The translations under genes and the position numbers were made by a program. A DNA stretch of 64,000 nucleotides. It comes from Apus apus (lineage: Eukaryota; Chordata; Aves; Apodiformes; Apodidae). Numbering within the stretch: position 1 is the stretch's first letter; each line of letters begins with the position of its first letter. This document shows, in pieces, positions 45,018-58,079 of the stretch. The notes under the pieces were generated by a model, which saw only the letters and a list, made by a program, of their open reading frames with translations, did not search any database and had not been told where the DNA came from. The stretch covers positions 20,402,378-20,466,377 of the forward strand of contig NC_067293.1 in NCBI RefSeq assembly GCF_020740795.1, in the 5' to 3' direction.

Positions 45018-45174
45018 GCCCAGGGAAGCTGGGCATCCCTGGCAGTGTTGAAGGGCAGGTTGGATGGGGCTTGGAGCAGCCTGGGCTGGTGGGAGGTGTC
45101 CCTGCCCATGCAGGGGGTTGGATCTAGATGATCTTTAAGGTCCCTTCCAACCCAAACCATTTCATGATTCTATG
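45018..45174 (+). mobile_element. Short CR1 3'-end fragment
   Basis: CCCAGGGAAGCTGGGCATCC through the ATGATTCTATG terminus. Most of the element is missing at the 5' end, and an internal part of the hallmark sequence is deleted. Confidence 0.85.
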
Positions 45175-45179
45175 TTCCC

Positions 45180-48100
45180 TGAGCCCAGAGGTCAGGTAGC
45201 CTGGATTTGGCTGTGTCCACATTGCAAAGTTCTTAGCCCCTGGTCTCCAGCATGTGGAGGCCTTGTGGTCCCGAGGCATAAGCCTGAATTTTTCTTGCAA
45301 TTTCTTCCTTTCAAAGCACAGGATGAGCACACCCCAGGCTGCAGCCTGTCAGAGCAGAGGTGTCATCCCATGTATGGCTATGCTGGCCTGTGCTGCCTGG
45401 CAGTGGTTCCTCATTTATGATACTGTTCAGGCATAATTTTGGAGAGTATTATTAGTAAAGACTAGCATAGTGCCAGGGTGTGAGCTAATAATTAAGCAGG
45501 GCAGACCATCACTGGTCCAGTGCTTAAGGTCTCAAGCTAGCAGTGTTTTGTTCAGCAGCTGAGACACAGCCTGGGAACCAACTGAGGCTGGAGGGACGTG
45601 ATCAGGGAAGTATGCAGTTTATACTCTGCTCTGCCAACTGGGACATCCCAGAGCATCAGGAGACCTTGGGTTTTCTACACTGCTTTTTGTTTCTTCTTTT
45701 TCAGTGACCACAGCTGCTGCACTACAATCCAACACTGTAGTGTTTATATCCTTGTGGAAATCATCACAAAAACAGCCCTACTATTAAGGTTGTTTTGATA
45801 CAAAAGAACATGAGCAATGAAGTATTGCACACTGTGTGAGAGGGCCAGGGAGGAATGGGACATGCTCAAGAGGAGACTTTTCTCCAAGCAGAATGACAGC
45901 ATTCAAGCATCACAGGTAGCATCAGTGGTAGCATGCTCAGGGATTCTATGATTTGGGTCAGGACTTCCAACCCCTCACCTTGGGAATTCCCGCCAAGGCT
46001 TTACAGATCCTGCTGCTACAACATTTTTCTAAGTGGGTTGCAATCTTAAATGTCCTTTTGCACAGTTTCATCCCATTGGTTTCAGATACAGGCTAAAATT
46101 AAAAAGAACTACATGAAATGAAGCCAAGGGAAGTGCACTGAGTCATGTTTGCTGAGCATACTGAGGGAACAGGACAAAATGTCCTTGGGAGGACAAATAA
46201 ATTGATCTTTGATAATGGATCTCATGATGCAGACACCAAAGGAGTTTTACAACCTCTTTGAAGTCAGTGTGTAGCAACCTTGTAGAGTAGGCCTGCCAAA
46301 TGAGCAGAGGGAACAAGGTAGCTCAAGGTACCAGGTTACAGGGCATTTATCTAGACCTTGTGAAGCACCCAGCAGTCCTGAGTCCTGCCACCACACAGTC
46401 AGAAGGTCTTCCCCAGCCCTGGGCACCAAACAGGAATCCTCTCCTTTTAGGAGGAAAGCTCAAATTCCAGCAAAGTGCATTCATCTGACTCCAAGTATCT
46501 GATAAATGTTGTTTAAATGTATGAGAATTAAGCAGTATAGAGGGAATTGTAATGGTCACTTCATAGGTTTGGCAAAAAAAAAGATATTTTTAAACTGATT
46601 TAATCAGTTTTAATTAATTTCCTGCTTTTTGTAATAATCGAGTTCAGGTGAGAGTCAGACTGCAGATGGAAGGAAGAGTCCAGGTCAGCAGGCTGGAGAA
46701 TCCATCAGGAGAGTGGTAAGAAGGTGGAAAAGAGGAGAGAATTGACCTGGGTGATGAAAGATGGCAAAAAAAAAAAGAGTGCCAAAATTAAACAAAAAAA
46801 ATTTAACAAAGTGGGGATTTCTCAGTGAGTGGAACTGCAGCAAAATCTAAACATGCTGTGACATCAGACCAGTCCTGAGCCCCAAACCATCTGAATCACT
46901 GCCAGTGGTTTTCTTCAGCAGCTTCAGCTGCCAAGGGGGAAGAATTGGGCAGCAGCTGCAGATGAGGAGATCCAGAGATCTGCACAGCAGTTACAGCACA
47001 GAGAGCTTGCAGTTCAGTATCTTTTCATTAACACTTTGGAGTCCTAATGGCAGCAACATGTGTAACAAATGAGGTCACCAGGACTAATATTATTACAAAA
47101 AATTCCACAGGAATTAATCACATTTGAGCCATAATGATAACAGAGTGTTGGTTAGTGAATTATTTCTCAAGCCTCCCATCCCTCTGGCACTCACTTGTTT
47201 GCTTGCTTCTTGGAATGAGGCACAGATTGTTTTCTTTCACAAGAAAGGAAGCTTTTCTTTCAGAAGAAACAGACTCATTTAGTCTTATGGAGGTGTATTC
47301 TCCGGTAGGTCAGGCTTTTGTAGTGTAAGCCATTCCAAAGTTACAGTATGATGTATTTTTATAAGGTTTGTGTTGGTTTTTTTTTCCTCCTTTCTGTGCA
47401 AAATACAGTCAGGACTCTGAGAAAGTTGCCTTCTGGCTTTGAGATAAACGTAATCTCTTTATAAAAACACACACTGACAGAGCTCACACCATGTAATGTA
47501 GTTTATTTGCTATAAATCACACCATTTCACTGCTGTACCAAGTCTAAAGCACAATGAAAGATATATCTTGGTGAATATTCATCGTAATTTTTATTCTTCA
47601 GCAGCAGAAAACTCAACTGAAAAGTGTTTGTTATTTTTCAGAGATCTCAAAAGTTTGAGAGATCTCCAGGTCAAGGTTTACCTGGATTAACAGGCCACAT
47701 AAGTCAACATATATCAAAAACCCAGAAGCTTTTATAATCATGAAAGGGAAAACTCCAGCAGGGCGAGCTGCTCGTGTGCGTGAGGTGGGAAGGTCTGGTC
47801 ACCATGCTGTCCTCCAGCCTGCCTGTCCTTCCCATGCTGGAGGCTGACAGGCTTTTACCAAAGCAATGGGAGAACTAAAATAGAAAGAGAACTTTGACCC
47901 AGCTTCTGGAAATTAGAACAGTTGTTAGCTGAATCATACATCACAAGGAAGGTTGAAGTCAGGTCAGTGGCAGTGGGTTATCCTTGGGCTATTTTTCTCA
48001 ACCTGGTCATCCCAGAATAGCTGCTGTGCTTCAGGTTCCAGTACAAAACCTGTCTCTGTTGCTCACATGGAATAAGCAGGAAACCAGCAGGAAAGAGTGA

Positions 48101-48970
48101 AGATTCCACAAAAATTCTGCATTTTCCTGTATTACTGGCTGTGCTGATGCATTCTCTGCTCAGCTCTTGTTTGACTCCTGGGCACCCATCCAGGCTCACC
48201 CTCTGGCAGGAGACGAAAAGTGCCATTCATAGACTGAAAACTGGAGCTTCAGTCTTGGGAAACCATTTGGCTGACAGATGTTTCTGCTCATCTGTCTCCT
48301 GCTAATTTCTATCCTAGGAAGTGCAGGGCACTAGTGCAAAGAAGGGAGGGGGGAAACCCACAAAAAATGAAACCATTTAAAAAGCCCTGGGCCACGAACT
48401 GTAGGTCTGGTTGTGCCTGGAGGGTGGGTCTGTACCTCAGGGTCTAGGTGGGGGTCTGTCTGCAATATTTGATGCAAATCAAAGGGCAGATGTTACACAA
48501 TGTCTCTCAACTTCCATTTCACAGAACAGGTAGCATCAGTGATCTAACAGTCCGTAGAAAGATCATCTTACAAAATCTGTAAAGTTGTCCTTCAGCGAGC
48601 AGGGACACCTCTGTCTGTGCAGAGCTGGTCAGCGGTGTCGTAGCCATTGACTTAGGACCAGCAACCCTAATGGGGAATGTGTTAGAGCAGGAGGTCAGTA
48701 AAGTGTTGGGTGAAACTCGGGAGGAATTCTGCTCTCTTAATTCCTTTAGAGGATCAGCTGTCATCTGATTTTTGCCCCTTTCAGTGAGTCCCCAGTGGAT
48801 AAAATTAGCCCATAACAAGGCAGCACAAAGCTGTTGGGTCTTTTGAAACCACCTTCACACATCCTCAGAAAACCACCTGACACTCTGACAGCTCCTTGAC
48901 TGCTTTTCTATACCCAGTGATGGATGTGAACATCCATCCTTTTGCTGGTTGTGTCCCCTGCCCTCCAAGG
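45180..48970. other. No gene recognised
   Basis: AT-rich sequence with A/T homopolymers (around 46575 and 46767-46800). A small imperfect hairpin, GAGATCTCAAA/TTTGAGAGATCTC, lies at 47641-47666. No exon chain is evident. Confidence 0.45.
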
Positions 48971-48974
48971 CTTG

Positions 48975-50002
48975 GATCATGAACTGGTTGAAAGGAAGAA
49001 GTCAGAGTTGTGGTCAGTGGGACAAAATCTGGTTGGAGGTTGGTGACTAGTGGAGTCCCTCAGGGGTCGGTATTGGGACTGGTACTGTTCAATATTTTCA
49101 TCAATGACCTGGATGAGGGAACAGAGTGTGCTCTCAGCAAGTTTGCTGATGACACTAAACTGGGAGGAGTGGCTGACACACCAGAAGGCTGTGCTGCCAT
49201 TCAGTGAGACCTGGACAGGCTGGAGAGTTGGGCAGGGAGAAACTTGATGAAATTCAACAAGGGCAAGTGTAGAGTCTTGCATCTGGGGAAGAACAACCCC
49301 ATGTATCAGTACAGGTTGGGGGCTGAGCTGCTGGAGAGCAGGGTAGGAGAAAGGGACCTGGGGGTGCTGGTGGACAGGAGGATGACCATGAGCCAGCAGT
49401 GTGCCCTTGTGGCTAAGAAGGCCAATGGATCCTGGGGTGTATTGAGAAGAGTGTGGTTAGTAGGTCAAGAGAGGTTCTCCTCCCCCTCTGTTCTGCCTTG
49501 GTGAGGCCACATCTGGAATATTGTGTCCAGTTCTGGGCCCCTTAGTTCAGGAAGGACAGGGAACTGCTGGAAAGAGTCCAGGGCAGAGCCACAAAGATGA
49601 TGAAGGGAGTGGAACATCTCCCTTATGAGGAGCTGGGTCTCTTTAGCTTGGAGGAGACTGAGGGGCAACCTCATCAATGTTTACAAATATACTAAGGGCA
49701 AGTGTCAGGAGGATGGAGCCAGGCTTTTTACAGTGTTGTCCAGTGATAGGACAAGGGGCAATGGGTACAAACTGGAACACAGGAGGTTCCACGTAAATAT
49801 CAGAAAAAGCTTCTTCCCTGTGAGAGTGACAGAGCCCTGGGACAGGCTGCCCAGAGAGGCTGTGGAGTCTCCTTCTCTGGAGACATTCAAACCCACCTGG
49901 ACATGTTCCTGTGTGATGTGCTCTGGGTGATCCTGCTCTGGCAGGGGTTTGGACTGGATGATCTTTCAAGGTCTCTTCCAATCAATTCTGTGATTCTGTG
50001 AC
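48975..50002 (+). mobile_element. CR1 LINE fragment with RT remnant
   Basis: Sense-oriented CR1 covering the last part of the reverse transcriptase to the 3' terminus (GATTCTGTGATTCTG). It keeps [20 protein letters not shown] and an intact FADDTK catalytic box. A TGA at about 49206 and a frame change interrupt the frame. Further downstream are [11 protein letters not shown] and [12 protein letters not shown] remnants. Confidence 0.93.
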
Positions 50003-50004
50003 TC

Positions 50005-53000
50005 TTCCTATCTCTAACCAGGAACACCTTCCTGGAGGAGAGACTGGTTGTATCTCTGCTGGGACACAGGGAGCTGCTCATGAAGGATGTGAAACCACCC
50101 CTGAAACTGTGCTTGTAAAGAAGGTACGGGACAAAGGAGGTGTGTTGATAGTGAAGGTGTAGCCCCTGCAGTCCTGTGCTGGGAGGAGCATCAGAGTTAT
50201 TTTACTTTCTCCAGAGGACTTTGGGCTGCAGCTACAACTTTGATGCAGCCTGTCACCTGCTCAACCTGAGCTGAAGTCAGCACAATCAGCCAAGGTTTGC
50301 TTGGCTGGTTAGATAAAATAGATGTGTCAAGTGCTCCTCTGCTGCACAGGCATAACCATATACCTGTACTAAAACCATTGCCTTCCACAGCCTCTGAAGA
50401 CTCTTTTTACCAGCACTAAATACATCCACTGGAGCTGGACTGTGACTATTCAGCCTTCCCCACAAACATGAAGGAACAGCTGCAGGACACAGCCATACTT
50501 CAGAACTTGCTGCTCCCATTTACTGGGATGGGTAATAAAGCAAGAGAGAGTGGCTTGGGGTACAGAGTCACCTTCATTAAGGGATACTAAAAGCTCAGAA
50601 GATAAGCAGGTCTTCTGAGCCTTTGACATTGAGTAAACTCGGGAGCAGGTTGGGTTAAGTACAATTGCTCATCACAGCAAAGAGTGGAAACTATTTCATT
50701 GTTTAGAATAAAAGATCATTCATGAAGATCTGAATTATAGCTCTTCCTTCTGTGAGAGATGTCCTGGTTTAGGTTTTCTTGTGTATGACTGGCTTCTCTC
50801 TAGGAGACATGAGACTAGAATCTTGACCAGGGCAGGACAAAGTGTTGAGACTGTTTGGATGGAGCAGGGCAGGAAAATGAAGAGTTGTCATTTGCCAAGC
50901 CATGTTTCTAGGTCCTGAGGACCTCCTTCTGATCTCATGGTACCCCCCATAGCTCTGACACACACCAAGGCCTGAGGCTCTGCAAAGGGGACAGGGATAT
51001 GTGTGACTTCTCAAGAGATTTTGAGTACTTGGAGCTGTTGTTTTCCTTCTTTCCTCCTCAAATAGCCAGTGGCACAGGATGGGGTTCCTCCATGTTCTGC
51101 AAGAATCAAGATAATTTCCAATGGCACTTCAAAACAATGCCTTTGTAGGAGAAAAAACACATGCCAGCAAGAGGTGTACATGTGTCAGCCACCCAGGAGC
51201 TTGAAATGGTTTCCACTGTGCAGCTCTCCAGAGCCACCATGGAGCTGCCACAGAAGGTGATGCTGTTGAACCTGGGGTGGGGAGAGATGAAACTCAGCAG
51301 AGGGCAGGACCCCTGAGTTTTACCTTAACCCCACCCAAATCCATGTCTCTGGGTGTGTGAGTGGTGCCACCATCCAGCTCCATGTATGCCCCCACTGCAA
51401 AACCCAGACAAGATGTGAGGGAGGCATCTCTACTCTTTTGCAGAGGTTTGTTCTAAACAACCGTGTGAGGAAAGAAGGAAAAGAGACGCTTGCATCTGCA
51501 GCCCTGTGCCGGGGCTGCCCTGTGCCTGTGGCCCAGCAAGGCCCTCTGTCCCCTCCTGGTCCCCTCTCCCCTCCCCAGCAGGCTGTGACAGGGGTGGACC
51601 AATGCAAACCACACATTCTTCAAGAGGGTAAAACTGTGGCACCTCACATGAGTGGCCAGAAATGTTGGGTGATTCAAAGGAACAAGGGGGGGGACAGAGG
51701 CAGAAGCCTCTTCCTGCTTCAAAGGAGCTGAGCACTGGAAACAGGAAAAACTCACAGCATCCAATTCCCCTGCTCTGGGACAGGAAAATTGCTCTTTTGA
51801 GGGCTTGTAATTTATATTTCACTTGGCTCCTGGACTCAGGTGCTGTCACTGGTCTCACAAAAAGAGGTGGCAGGGTTTCCTTGCAGCAAGGTGTCTGTGT
51901 CCCACTGGGCACAGGGTGGGCTTGGGAGCTTCCTGATGCCAGGAAAGTGGCTTTTTATAGATCCTTATCCAGGAAATGAAATTACGTAGGTGACTTCTGC
52001 TGCAAGATACACACTGTGCATCCTTTGCACACTGGGCAAAGAGTGACCAGAGGAACACAGAGACAGCACAGACACACACTTGGAGAGATTGAGACTGGGG
52101 AGAGATGGTTGGAATTCTACAGCATGAAGGGAAAGCACATCAAAAGACACAAATAGTGCAAAAGGCTTTAGATTAGTCTGGGATGGCCACACGGCTCCAC
52201 TCCACCTTGTCTTGAGCTTATATGCAAATTGTTGAAGCAGTTTGTCAACTTTAATACGCTCAAGGAGTCTGACAAAATAAGATTGCTCTAATCATTGCCC
52301 TCTTTCAGCCTGCTTTAATGATGAGTTAATTGCCCATGATGAGACTTTGATTTTCTTGGAATCCTTTAGCCCTTTGTAATTTTCAGGTTCTGGGTTATTC
52401 ACAGGCATTTTCATGAATAACTGCAGTCTTTGAGTAATAAAGGAAGACAGTCCCACAAGGGGAACTGAGTATGTATTTCCTATCTGTGCATGAGGTACCT
52501 GTCAATTTGCTTCTTTCAGCCTTTAACCAAGTTTCAGCTGCCCCTGTGGAAGTGAATCCAACACCCATACTCTCTCCACGCTGCACCTCTACAAGGGATT
52601 TCTCACCCAAGCAATGATGCAGCTGAATGGAAAATAACCATGGAGCCAATAGTTTTCAACACTGAGCAAAGCCTACACTGCTGCTGGAATCTGAATTGGA
52701 CAGCTTGAAGCTTTGGGACTTTGCTGCAAGGACTCTTTACATTAGGAATGTGCAAAGATTTTCCTGTGGCTTGGCATGTGGACAGCATTCCAGAAATGCA
52801 TCACAGAAATTAAATGTAGAAAAGACCTGCTGCTGGGTCTTTTGCTTGGCTATCACAGAGTTGGTTCCTGTGGAGCAGTTTGCATTGTTTCCTTGAGAAA
52901 AGTTTTACATTTCCTGGGTGATGAAGCTTCCACCAGTTCTTCTCAGGAAACAATTAACAGCCTGACACATCTAACTGTCATTAATTTTTTTTCTGAGATT

Positions 53001-53020
53001 CTTTCTGCTTTTTCTTTTTT
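50005..53020. other. No gene recognised
   Basis: Moderate-GC sequence with chance reading frames on both strands and no conserved motif. Confidence 0.45.
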
Positions 53021-53026
53021 CTTTAG

Positions 53027-53475
53027 GGCCACAAAAATGATCCAAGGGCTGGAGCTGCTCTCTGATGAGGACAGGCTGAGGGAGTTAGGGATGTTCAGCC
53101 TGAAGAAGAGAAGGCTCAAGGGGGACCTCACAGTGGTCTTCCAGTACCTGAAGAGGGTCTCCAGGAAAGCTGGGGAGGGGCTTGTTACAAGGGCTTGGAG
53201 TGAGTGAACAAGGGGTAATGGTTTTAAATGGAAAGAAGAGAGATTTAGGTTAGAGATCAGGAGGAAATTATTTAGTGTGAGGATGGTGAGACACTGGAAC
53301 AGGTTGCCCAGGGAAGTTGTGGAAGCCCCATCCCTGAAAGTGTTCAAGACCAGGTTGGATGGGGCTTGGAGCAACCTGATCCAGTGGGAGGTGTCCCTGC
53401 CCATGCAGGGGGGTTGGATCTAGATGATCTTTAAAGTCCCTTCCAACCCAAACTATTCTATGAGTCTATGATTCT
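53027..53475 (+). mobile_element. CR1 3'-end fragment
   Basis: A 5'-truncated CR1 from GGGCCACAAAAATGATCCAA to the GAGTCTATGATTCTT terminus, carrying the [20 protein letters not shown] remnant. Confidence 0.92.
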
Positions 53476-53479
53476 TTTT

Positions 53480-56400
53480 CCCCCCAACACACAGCTCCTG
53501 TAATAATATAATTTCCTTCCCACCAAAGTGCTTACACTTCCAGATTTTTTGGGTGTGCTTCTTGAACTAGGCAGAAGACAGGATCCCACACACTGGGATC
53601 TCCCAGTTCTCTGCAGACTGCATCTTGCCTTTCCATGATGCTCCAAGGTCAGGAGACCTCGTGGAGGATTCCATAGAAAAGACCAGCACTGGGTGCTTCC
53701 CAGTAGCAAAGTCTGCAGGGTAAAAACATTCAACAGGCATTTTTGTTTGGTTTTAACTGTAAAAAAAACCTGAAGAAAAATAAATTTGGGTTGGTTTGAT
53801 TTAATTTTTTTTTCCTTTCTGAAATGATTTGGCCTTGGTGCAAAAAAAGTAAGACAAGAGAAACAAATATGTTATTTTTGTAAATTTGTCAGGGGAGCCA
53901 CAAAAATCCATTGCTGAGATTGTTTTATTCCTAACTAATGCCTATTAAATTTACAGTGTCCCACACTGATCCCAGACTATCCTTGGGAATATGGACAGCA
54001 GAGGAGCTGCTTGTTCCATCCAAATGCTGATGTGATGAGAAGGGTGGCAGCATGCCCAAGGCTCCTTAGCCTTGATGCCCTCACCTGCCTGATGAGCATC
54101 ATCTGTGCCTCACTGTGCCCCAGGACTTACACAGGGGTGGACTTTTACTTCCTGGTAGCACAGTAGTCCTCACTGTTTCAGGAGGGATGATGGCACTTTC
54201 ATATATGCTTGTTAAACCTGAGCATCTTTGCAGAAGACTTCTGGGGATTTGGGGCTTTTTGGAGACCTCTCAGAGCTGCTCGGCTTTTGGAAGGATGCAG
54301 CACAACTGTGTTAGAGGTGAGATTAAAATCTTCAGGCTGTTCCTTCAGGCTCTGTCACAGAGTGAGTGAGGTCACAGGCAAAGCAGCGTGTTGTTGGAAG
54401 GAGAGCAGGACTGTTTCTTAGCACCTATAATTTGCCTATGAGAAGTTTTTACCACCCCAAAAAGGCACCATCCAAGGCAGGAGTCAGTTGAGAGGAACCT
54501 TTTGATCACACTTTAGCCAACCCAGTCCCTGGAGATGCTTCCAAGGGTGAGACAGCTTTGCAAGGCTCCTCCACCCAAGTGGAAGCAGTGTGACTAATGC
54601 TGCTGCTTACAGCCCATTCCTGCACACCAGCCACGGGCTGCAGGCCCTGAGTGGTGGCCTCAACACAACCAGCTCAGGGCAGCATGGTGGAAAGAGCGTT
54701 AACATGGGCGTGATGCCATGCCCAGGAATTCCAGTGTCACTGAGTAACTATTAGTAATAGCTCAGAGTAACAATTTCTGTATGTACTACCCAAAAACAAG
54801 ACCTACAAGTTGGGAGATGTCTTCTCCAGCTTGTTGGATGACAGCAGGATTTCCATCTCCTCTAAAATAACATCTACCCTGTTTTCTTTTCTGGTCTCCA
54901 TCACCTCACCAAAATAAAATCAGCCCAAGACAGATATGTCAGGGAGCAGACCTGGAATTTTTGCTAGAGGTTTGAGGTGTGGAGGGGTTGGCATGGACTG
55001 AACTCTCAACACCAGGATCATATTTTACTGACTAAGGAGCCTGGACAAATGCACCATTCACTTCCAGTTTAGGTGAAAACTTTTGACTGTCTCCAGGATG
55101 GTGAGTTTCACTTGGTGAGACTGGGAGGCCCCTGGGCTGAGCCTCCTGGGTGGTGTTCAGGCTTCTTCAGGACTGTCCAGAATGTGGAAATTCAGAAACA
55201 GAGTGAAAATGGGGATGGACACAAACTAAGCAAGTGGGGCTGAGGACTTGTGAAGAACTTCTATCCAAAGAGGTCTGTGTGCTTCCCTGACAGACGAATG
55301 GGATTATCCCTTACCCATCCCCCAGACAGCTTCTTTGTCCAGCTGGGCAGGAAAGGCCAGGAGGGGTTGATGCCACCCAGGGTATTTAGCTGAGTGGTCT
55401 CTTTTTTTCCTCCTTCACACCCACCCCCCACCCCCCATCCATATCCTGAAGCAAGAGGAAAAGGATTCCCTGTGCAGCCACAGCAGGACCCAGGCCAGGA
55501 CCTGGGGTGACAGCAGGAGCTGGTGGTTCCTTCTCCCACCAGCACCACCTTCAGCCCTTCTGGCCACAGCGAGTCACCGGGACCAGACACACCCCAACGT
55601 GTCTCTGTTCCTTGGTCCAAGCTCGCCCTGGCAGCAGCAGCACAAACCAGCCAGGACACAGGGGAAGGTGTCTCTCTGCCAGAGCAAATTGAATTCTGGC
55701 ACCTCCCCTTGTGCTTTCATCCTTTAAAGGGTGGGAGCTGGAGGTCTGGCTCCGCGGTGCTCCCTGCCAGGCTTTTCCTGAGCCCTCCAGCCTGGATGCT
55801 CAACAAGCTCTTTACAGGAGGAGCAGTGACCCGTGGTGGCTGCATGTGTGTCCATGTGCACATCCTGGGTGCCTTCCTGCAGCCCAAGGACAGTGGGGGG
55901 CCCTGCCCATGGCTCCTCTGCCACCACCCCCTTGGACACCCCCATGTCTGATGCCTGGGACACAGTCCTTGCCTCCTTCTCACATGGCAAGTTCTGCCTG
56001 GGGCCCGGGTGTTACAGAGGTGCCTAAAACTGACAATGAGCAATATTATTATAACTGCTTAGCATTCATTCCTGCCAGAATCCATCTCACTGCTCCTCTA
56101 GCAGAACAGATCTTGGAAAGCTGTTCCAGGAGGATCCATTAATCATATTGAACTGGCACAGGAGCAAAATATTTTCCCTCTCTGCCTTTAAACCCTCCTA
56201 ATGCTTTTTTCATGATGCTTCCTTGTCATCTCAAAAAAAACCTTGGAAATTCTTAGAAATGCACATCTATCCCAAGACTGAAACTGTCCAAAAATGCACA
56301 GTGTGGGAGCACTCAGGCCTCCTGATTTGATCCTGGCAAGCATTTGCAGCACCAATTCTGTAAATCTTCCAGCAGCTAGAAAAAAAAACAACAAGCAACA

Positions 56401-56530
56401 AATAAATCTGTTCAGGAACCCTTTGACCCACCAGCAAAAGGTGCTGAGCTGGGAGGAGCAGGCAGGTTAAATGTGTAGTGGCTGCACAGCCCAGATGAGA
56501 GCCAGGAGGAAGAGCCCTGCTGTACCAGAG
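53480..56530. other. No gene recognised
   Basis: Chance reading frames only. A C-rich run lies at 55420-55440. Confidence 0.45.
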
Positions 56531-56536
56531 TGAATT

Positions 56537-58075
56537 GAAGGTGCATAAATGTATGGGACCTGATGGCATTCACCCACGGGTCCTGAAGCAGCTGGCAGAT
56601 GCAGTTGCTAAGCCTCTGGTCCATCATATTTGAGAGGTCATGGCAGTCTGGTCAGGTTCCTGCAGACTGGAAAAAAGGGATCATAGACCCTATTTTTAAA
56701 AAGGGGAAAAAGGAAGACCCAGGGAACTACAGGCCAGTCAGTCTCACCTCTGTGCCCGGCAAGATCCTCCTGGAAAGTCTGCTAAGGCACATGGAAAACA
56801 AAGAGGTGATTGGTGACAGAGGTGATTGGTGACAGCCAGCATGGCCTCACTAAGGGCAAGCCATGCCTGACCAATCTGCTGGTCTTCTGCAACAAGGCTA
56901 CAGAGATGGTGGATGGTGGCAGAGCAACTGACATCATCTACCTGGATTGGTGCAAGATGTTTGACACTGTCCCACATGACATCCTGGTCTCCAGACTGAC
57001 AAGATATGGATTTGACAGATGGACCACTCAGTGGATAAGAGATTGGCTGGATGGCCCCACCCAGAGAGTTGTGGTCAATGGTCCAGTGTCCAAATGGAGG
57101 CAGGTGACGAGTGGTGTTCCTCAGGGGTCAGTATTGGGACCAGTGCTGTTTAACATCTTTGTTGGAGACATGGACAGTGGGACTGAGTGTCTTCTCAGCA
57201 AGTTTGCTGACAACACCAACTGTGTGGTGTGGTTAGCACCCAAGAGGGAAGGGATCCATCCTTGACAGGCTGGAGAGGTGGGCCCATGCCAACCTCATGA
57301 AGTCCAACAAGGCCAAGAGCAGGGTCCTGCACCTGGGTCAGCACAACCCCAGGCACACATCCAGGCTGGGGGGAGAATGGCTGGAGAGCAGCCTTGAGGA
57401 CAAGGACTTGGGGTTGGGAGGAGATGAGAAGCTGGACATGAGCTGTCAGTGAGTGCTGGAGCCCAGAGGCACTTTGTGTTCTGGGCTGCATCACAAGAAG
57501 TGTGTCCAGCAGGGCCAGGGAGGGGATTCTGCCCCTCTGCTCTGCTCTGGTGAGACCCCATATGGAATACTGTGTACAGCTCTGGTGCCCTCAGCACAAG
57601 AAGGATGTAGACCTGTTGGAGAGGGTCCAGTGCAGGGCCACCAAGATGATCCAAGGGCTGGAGCAGCTCTGCTATGAAGACAGGCTGAGAGCTGGGGTGT
57701 TCAGCCTGGAGAAGAGAAGGCTCCAGGAGACTTTAAAGCACCTTCCAGTGCCTGAAGGGGCTCCAGGAAAGTTGGGGAAGGGCTTTTCATCAGAGAAGAT
57801 AGTGATAGGACAAGGCATAATGGCTTTAAACTGAGAGAGGAGAGATTTAGGTTAGATGTTAGGAAGAAACTCTTCACTGTCAGGCTGGTGAGGAACTGGA
57901 ATGGGTTGCCCAGGGAGGTTGTTTATGCCCCAACCTTGGAGGTTTTTGAGGCCAGGTTGGACGAGGTTTTGTGCAACCTGGTCTAGTGGTGGGGTTCCCT
58001 GTTCATGGCAGGGAGTTGGAACTTCATGATCTTTAGGGTCTCTTCCAACCTTACTGATTTTATGATTCTATGAAT
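56537..58075 (+). mobile_element. CR1 LINE fragment with RT remnant (copy 2, near-identical to 1797-3066)
   Basis: A 5'-truncated CR1 starting mid-element (GAAGGTGCATAAATG) and running to a complete 3' end (TTTTATGATTCTATGAA). It shares with copy 1 the FADN in place of FADD and the same missing bases before TTGACAGGCTGG. It has its own direct duplication, GAGGTGATTGGTGACA at 56803-56818 and 56819-56834. It keeps the 3' terminus that copy 1 has lost. Confidence 0.93.
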
Positions 58076-58079
58076 TTCC

